From Brenneria goodwinii (GTDB lineage: Bacteria > Pseudomonadota > Gammaproteobacteria > Enterobacterales > Enterobacteriaceae), in contig NZ_CP014137.1 in the NCBI RefSeq assembly GCF_002291445.1, positions 4,216,001-4,280,000 on the forward strand: a DNA stretch of 64,000 bases. The letters run 5' to 3'. Position 1 is the first letter of the stretch, and every line of letters starts with the position of its first letter. The notes beneath the pieces were generated by a model. The model saw only the letters and a program-made list of their open reading frames with translations, made no database searches and was not told the origin of the DNA. The position numbers and the translations under genes are program-made. Shown here piece after piece: positions 63,004 to 64,000 of this stretch.

Positions 63004-63834
63004 TTATCGATCCAACTCTACCGAATACGCAATGTCCTTCTGCGCGTCGAGAGCCGCGAGCCGCTGCTGGAGCGCCGCATGGATATTGTCGAAGGCGGAT
63101 GCTCCGAGCGTCAGACGCAACGGCGTCGTACCCGTATCGATCATTTCGATCATCCGATCGACCACTTTGTCCGCATCGCCAGTGACGGCGAACGCGCCCG
63201 AATCAATGCCGCGCTGCACGTCGCCGGCAGGCGTGCCGTCGTAGACCGGCGGCATGGCGGGACGAACCAGGCCGGCCTTGAAATTGGTGGCGGTCGGCCC
63301 CGGCTCCACGAGGGTGAAGGTGATGCCGAAGGGTTCCAGCTCCTTGGCCATCGTCTCGACGAAGCCTTCGATCCCCCATTTGGTGGCGTGGTAGAGGCTG
63401 AACCCTGGATAGGCGATCTGACCCCCTTCCGAGGAGATTTGTAGCACGCGCCCGCCGCCCTGATTGCGCAAGTGCGCGATCGCGGCGCGGATGAGCGTGA
63501 TGGAGCCGATGAGGTTCGTATCGATGATCTGGCGAATTTGTTCGTCAGGCACGGCTTCCGCCGGACCGAGGATGCCATAACCGGCATTGGACACGATGAC
63601 ATCGATGCGGCCGAGAGCGGCAAAGGCGCGATCGGTCACGGTACGCACCGCGTCCGCATCGGTCACGTCGAGCTTGGCGACCCACAGCCTGTCACCGTAA
63701 GTCGCGACGAGATCGTCGAGTGAATCAAGACGGCGCACCGTGGCGGCCACTCGATCGCCGCGGGCGAGCAGACGTTCGGTGAGAAGGCGGCCGAGACCGG
63801 CCGATGTTCCGGTAATGAACCAGGTTTTGCTCAT
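63004..63834 (-). CDS. Short-chain dehydrogenase/reductase
   Basis: A 276-residue SDR with TGTSAGLG at residues 9-16, NAGYGILG, and the catalytic set SSEGGQIAYPGFSLYHATKW (Ser, Tyr and Lys in SLYHATK). An ATG four codons upstream (63846) is possible; the ATG at 63834 follows GGAG. It is divergent from the LysR gene at the window end, the usual arrangement of a LysR regulator with its target. Substrate unknown. Confidence 0.87.
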   Translation of the reverse strand: MSKTWFITGTSAGLGRLLTERLLARGDRVAATVRRLDSLDDLVATYGDRLWVAKLDVTDADAVRTVTDRAFAALGRIDVIVSNAGYGILGPAEAVPDEQIRQIIDTNLIGSITLIRAAIAHLRNQGGGRVLQISSEGGQIAYPGFSLYHATKWGIEGFVETMAKELEPFGITFTLVEPGPTATNFKAGLVRPAMPPVYDGTPAGDVQRGIDSGAFAVTGDADKVVDRMIEMIDTGTTPLRLTLGASAFDNIHAALQQRLAALDAQKDIAYSVELDR

Positions 63835-63944
63835 GACAGACTCCAAAATGAGAAATAGGTGGGTGACAGGATTAGATCATAGGGTCATATCATTGTTGCG
63901 ATAAGAGTGAATTAACCACATGGGTTGGTGTATAAAAACTACCA

Positions 63945-64000
63945 ATGAGCAAACCGACGCTAGCTGATCTCAAAGCCTTCATGGCGGTCGCCGAGCACCG
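63945..64000 (+). CDS. LysR family regulator, start of gene (cut by window end)
   Basis: The last 56 bases read MSKPTLADLKAFMAVAEHR, the typical beginning of a LysR helix-turn-helix. It is divergent from the SDR at 63004-63834. The remainder lies outside the window. Confidence 0.7.
   Translation, partial: MSKPTLADLKAFMAVAEH

Overview
The window is a chromosomal stretch of an enterobacterium. GlmS, the Pst/PhoU proteins, YieH, YieG, YieE, QorB/QorR and FumA all read as close relatives of the E. coli proteins. The ACC deaminase and the broad set of uptake systems suggest a plant-associated member of the Pectobacteriaceae (Brenneria/Dickeya/Pectobacterium type); that placement is inference. I saw no rRNA, tRNA, CRISPR array, integrase or insertion sequence.

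Backbone: the 3' half of glmS (1-924) is followed by a DUF3592 protein, a DUF4026-like protein, and a complete phosphate-starvation operon pstS-pstC-pstA-pstB-phoU (3898-8541) behind a five-repeat Pho box array. The E. coli neighbours of phoU reappear much further on: yieH (23.2 kb), yieG/adeP (36.1 kb) and yieE (37.5 kb). The DNA between and after them is accessory cargo.

Cargo 1 (8.9-23.2 kb) is nutrient uptake: a five-gene peptide ABC transporter with an M20 metallopeptidase and a LysR regulator, an EamA exporter, an Lrp-type regulator next to a bona fide ACC deaminase (acdS), a second Lrp-type regulator, and a polar amino acid ABC transporter.

Cargo 2 (24.1-36.0 kb) is a type I secretion locus read on the minus strand. 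It holds a HlyD-type adaptor, a HlyB-type ABC exporter, a 1397-residue RTX protein with FrpC-like features, and upstream an array of four related small membrane proteins plus a decayed fifth. Between these lie three near-identical ~0.27-kb repeats, each carrying a hairpin and a 25-codon ORF with a good ribosome binding site, whose start resembles the start of the RTX protein. I read this as a toxin/immunity locus with orphan cassettes; it is the most unusual part of the window.

Cargo 3 (38.9-43.8 kb) is a class II (colicin V type) microcin cassette: a double-glycine precursor with a Ser/Gly/Cys-rich tail, a small hydrophobic candidate immunity protein, a CvaA-type adaptor and a CvaB-type peptidase/ABC exporter. 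It lies between an intact qorR and a 121-bp, 93% identical copy of the qorR 3' end, which marks how it arrived.

The right side holds qorR/qorB, a fructosamine-type (frl-like) operon with a divergent GntR regulator and matching candidate operators, an unidentified polytopic membrane protein with an ornithine cyclodeaminase-family enzyme, and an anaerobic fumarate module (DASS carrier, class I fumarase, three-domain soluble fumarate reductase, ApbE flavin transferase) around a perfect FNR-type palindrome. The last 4 kb (60.6-64 kb) holds SDR, LysR and RidA genes with C/G-ending codons unlike the rest and may be foreign.
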